DNA from: Planctomycetota bacterium
GTDB taxonomy: Bacteria; Planctomycetota; Phycisphaerae; WQYP01
DNA length: 64,000 nucleotides
Direction: 5' to 3'
Assembly: GCA_021851715.1 (NCBI GenBank)
Contig: JAJZCR010000012.1
Location: 1-64,000, forward strand
Shown here in pieces: positions 62,030 through 64,000 of this stretch. Position 1 is the first letter of the stretch. Each line of letters begins with the position of its first letter. Below the pieces are notes generated by a model. It saw only the letters and a list, made by a program, of their open reading frames with translations. It did not search any database and had not been told where the DNA came from. Position numbers and translations under genes: made by a program.

Positions 62030-62067
62030 ACGATGCCCATTATAAAACCGCGTTGCATTGCATCAAC
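61988..62067 (-). repeat. Promoter-start repeat, copy B
   Basis: Second copy of the 80-bp element at 60601-60680, 63 of 80 bases identical. The -35, the -10 and the MVALNET codons match; the main differences fall just upstream of the ATG and in the codons after it. Confidence 0.8.
62039..62066 (-). promoter_or_regulatory. Promoter of cassette B
   Basis: Minus strand: TTGATG (62061-62066), 16-base spacer, TATAAT (62039-62044), ATG 62029 nine bases later. The palindrome of copy A is imperfect here (GATGCAATGCAAC on the minus strand). Confidence 0.65.
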
Positions 62068-62216
62068 TGCCATCATCAGGCCCACCGTCGATTTGCCAAC
62101 CCAATTGCGGGCGGCCCCGAATGGTTTGCCCAACTTACGCCGGCCCAAAGGACAAACTGCTTCAGGGAGCGCCATTCGTGCATTCCACCGCGCCGAGCCC
62201 CGCAAGCGTGGGGAAG

Positions 62217-63362
62217 TCACTTGGCTGGCCGGAAAATGTCCACCACGGCGCTGGGCTTGCCGCCGCGGGTGATGCCGCCCGCGAAAATCGCCTCGCCCCC
62301 GGCCGTTGCTGCGGCCGGATCATTGCGTGCCTGAGAAAGCCGCGCGGTGGACCACTTGCCATTTTTACTGTCAAAAATATCCACGACGCGGCTGTCGGTG
62401 CCGTTGGGCCCGCAGCCGCCGGCGAAAATCGCGTAGCGGCCCACGCTCGTTGCGGCTAAGTTAAATCGTGGCTGCGATAGCCGCGCCGTGGTCCATTTCT
62501 CGGTGGCGGCGTGGAAGATGTCGACCGCGGCGCTGGCCCCATTTCCCGTCGCGCAATCGCCCCCTGCAAACAGCGCCATGTCACCAACGCTAGTTGCCGC
62601 GAGCATATCCCGGGGCACCGAGAGCCTCGCGGCCGACCACTCGCCGGTCTTGGAGTTCCAAATATCGACCACGTCGCTGAAGCCCGTCCCACTACTCCCC
62701 CCACCAAAGAGCGCATAATGCCCCACCACCGTTGCCGCCATGCCCGTGCGAGCCTGGGACAGCCGCCCGCCGCGCCGTAGGGTGCCCGTGGCCGGGTTGA
62801 AGAAGTAGACGGCGTCGCTAAACGAGTTGTCCCGCCCGCCATACCCGCCTGCGATGATCGCCAGCTTGCCTATGCCGACCGCAGCGGGCGAGTCCAAGGC
62901 ATACGGCAGCTGCGCGGTTGACCATTTACCCGTGGCCACGTCGCATACGTCGATCCGCCGGGAAGAGTTGCCCCTGCTGCCAGAGCCCCCGACAAATACA
63001 ACGTAGCTGCCAACCGCAGCCCCGGCCATATTGCGCCGGGGCTGCGACAATCTCGCCACAGACCACTGGCCGCTGCCCACGTTAAGGATGTCGACCCGTC
63101 GCGTAACGTCCGCAACGCTCAGGCGAACCAGGCCGTTAGCCATGAACACGCGTTGCCCAATGCCGACTGCCACGAGACCGTAATACGGGCGGGGCAGCGC
63201 TGCCACTGTCCAAGGGCCCGCCTTCGCTTCTCTATGGCGCACACAACCGCCCAGCGCTGCCAGCACGACGGCTGCGATAGCGACGCCAGCCGGCGCTGGC
63301 ACCCCTCGCCGCACAAGGGCCCTCCAGCCAAGGAACCCTGCCATTAAAATGCTCCGCATCAT
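62217..63362 (-). CDS. Kelch/galactose-oxidase-type beta-propeller lipoprotein
   Basis: 381 residues from ATG 63362, which overlaps the stop of the upstream ORF (ATGA). Signal peptide with lipobox-like ALGGC near residue 40. The rest is six or seven Kelch-like blades, each ending in a block like WSxARLSQPRxxxAATSVGxYAIFAGG. It should be a membrane-anchored surface beta-propeller that binds protein or glycan. The blades are strongly alike, so the array probably grew by internal duplication. Its partner ORF upstream has the MVVIGET-type start. Confidence 0.78.
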   Translation of the reverse strand: MMRSILMAGFLGWRALVRRGVPAPAGVAIAAVVLAALGGCVRHREAKAGPWTVAALPRPYYGLVAVGIGQRVFMANGLVRLSVADVTRRVDILNVGSGQWSVARLSQPRRNMAGAAVGSYVVFVGGSGSRGNSSRRIDVCDVATGKWSTAQLPYALDSPAAVGIGKLAIIAGGYGGRDNSFSDAVYFFNPATGTLRRGGRLSQARTGMAATVVGHYALFGGGSSGTGFSDVVDIWNSKTGEWSAARLSVPRDMLAATSVGDMALFAGGDCATGNGASAAVDIFHAATEKWTTARLSQPRFNLAATSVGRYAIFAGGCGPNGTDSRVVDIFDSKNGKWSTARLSQARNDPAAATAGGEAIFAGGITRGGKPSAVVDIFRPAK

Positions 63363-63751
63363 GACAGCACCCATGACCCGCTGCCGCTCCAACTCCCCGC
63401 GATCACGACCTGAGCGCCCGCGCCCGTCCCGGGGCCTATGCCGCCCGAGGCCGTTAGATCCCAGTGCCAAGGCCCGTGCGGCCACTCGTAGGACGCAATG
63501 TCAACCGTCCAAAAACCGCCGACATAAAAGAAACTAAAGGATGAGTCCACCGAAACCGTGAACTCACCATGGAGGGTACTCTCGCATTTCCTGCATTTGT
63601 TTGATACCTCGACACCGCCGCCCACGCCCGTGACCTGCCCCCCGTTGTCGAGGTGCCAGCCCGCGCGAGCTTGCCCGCCACGCCCAGAAAGCCGCGACCG
63701 TTGGTCTCGCCCCGGTTCACAGTCCACAATTGTTTCGCCAATAACGACCAT
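63359..63751 (-). CDS. Cassette C: MVVIGET-type ORF coupled to the Kelch lipoprotein
   Basis: 130 residues. The start MVVIGETIVDCEPGR is a divergent form of MVALNET...GPR; upstream DNA keeps TTGTTTC, ACCATAA and CATTAT of the repeat, with GATAAT eight bases before the ATG but no -35. The body has a CxxC pair (NKCRKC), SVDSSFSFFYVGGFWTVDI, and a Gly-rich beta-type end. No family recognised. It overlaps the Kelch gene start by four bases, supporting both as expressed genes. Confidence 0.5.
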   Translation of the reverse strand: MVVIGETIVDCEPGRDQRSRLSGRGGQARAGWHLDNGGQVTGVGGGVEVSNKCRKCESTLHGEFTVSVDSSFSFFYVGGFWTVDIASYEWPHGPWHWDLTASGGIGPGTGAGAQVVIAGSWSGSGSWVLS

Positions 63752-63805
63752 AAAAACCCATTATCCCCGTTCCCAGCCCGCGCGTCTGAGCCATTCGGCC
63801 GCATT

Positions 63806-64000
63806 TCAGGTCGGCGGATTTGCCGGGCTGCTCCCGTCCGGCGGCCCTTGGCCCTGAATTGCCCGGGAAAGCTCCTCCCGCGCTGCGCGCAGCCGACGCG
63901 CGGCTGACCACACCCGAGTCACACCAGCAAACAGACCCCATACTTCGCCTGTCTGCATCCATCTGGTCAAGATGCTAACGAAGTCGCCGTGGCCGATCAC
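63806..64000 (-). CDS. Partial ORF at the window edge
   Basis: The last 64 residues of a minus-strand frame entering from beyond 64000. The visible part is helical, with SAARRLRAAREELSRAIQ and a Pro-rich end. It may be the C-terminus of a larger gene; nothing links it to a family. Its 3' end lies 55 bases before cassette C. Confidence 0.35.
   Translation of the reverse strand: MIGHGDFVSILTRWMQTGEVWGLFAGVTRVWSAARRLRAAREELSRAIQGQGPPDGSSPANPPT

Noticed and set aside
1-64000. tRNA, rRNA, CRISPR arrays, transposases or integrases
   Set aside because: I looked through the gaps and saw no cloverleaf-like block, no regularly spaced repeats and no transposase or integrase motif; the accessory region has no visible mobility gene.

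Overview
The window reads as a chromosomal segment of a Gram-negative-type bacterium, most likely a planctomycete of the Phycisphaerae kind. This is an inference. It rests on two PEP-CTERM exported proteins, outer-membrane and LPS-type envelope genes (LptE-like, BamD-like, LpxH-like), a DUF2950 lipoprotein, several long exported proteins with no recognisable family, and RHS fragments of a style I associate with planctomycetes. I saw no rRNA, tRNA, CRISPR array, transposase or integrase. Nearly all of the first 57.5 kb is ordinary, densely packed core genome. The last 6.5 kb looks like accessory DNA.

Layout: 0.1-8.4 kb is one minus-strand run (ABC-F ATPase, two tandem GT87 mannosyltransferase-like membrane proteins, a lysylphosphatidylglycerol-synthase-type membrane protein, a C-methyltransferase and an SDR), which suggests membrane-linked glycan or lipid modification. 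8.9-17.4 kb holds a MoxR-type AAA ATPase, a secreted beta-propeller/phosphoesterase, an MFS transporter, hisC, hisB and, convergently, deoC. 17.5-24.5 kb has mscL with a zinc-ribbon tail, a ROK kinase, ald, an MFS transporter, an RlmI-type methyltransferase and amtB. 24.7-31 kb has a GH57 enzyme, a large secreted orphan, DUF2950 with a Gly/His-rich partner, and a cyclophilin. 31-44 kb has mnmG, ppk1, an epimerase, PEP-CTERM protein 1, a K+ channel, pabB, a SpoIIE-type phosphatase and an exported TPR protein.

43.9-46.6 kb is a metal module: a DtxR/MntR-type repressor diverges from an unusual Nramp-family transporter and a small membrane protein, with a 28-bp palindrome between them. Then follow PEP-CTERM protein 2, a CPBP protease, trpC, an LpxH-like phosphoesterase, ftsH, lptE, a BamD-like gene, comM, a C4 zinc-ribbon coiled-coil protein and an RNase HI family gene.

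57.6-64 kb is the most unusual part. Minus-strand units begin with short ORFs, two of which share an 80-bp promoter-plus-start cassette (63 of 80 bases identical by hand alignment, encoding MVALNET...GPR), while a third has a decayed version. At least three short ORFs carry RHS/YD-repeat-like pieces. They are followed, often with overlapping or abutting stop/start codons, by unrelated exported or membrane proteins (a Kelch lipoprotein, two multi-TM proteins, a secreted protein, a Sel1-repeat protein). I read this as an array of displaced RHS-derived cassettes under a duplicated, probably leaderless, promoter. It is the best candidate in the window for an undescribed system.
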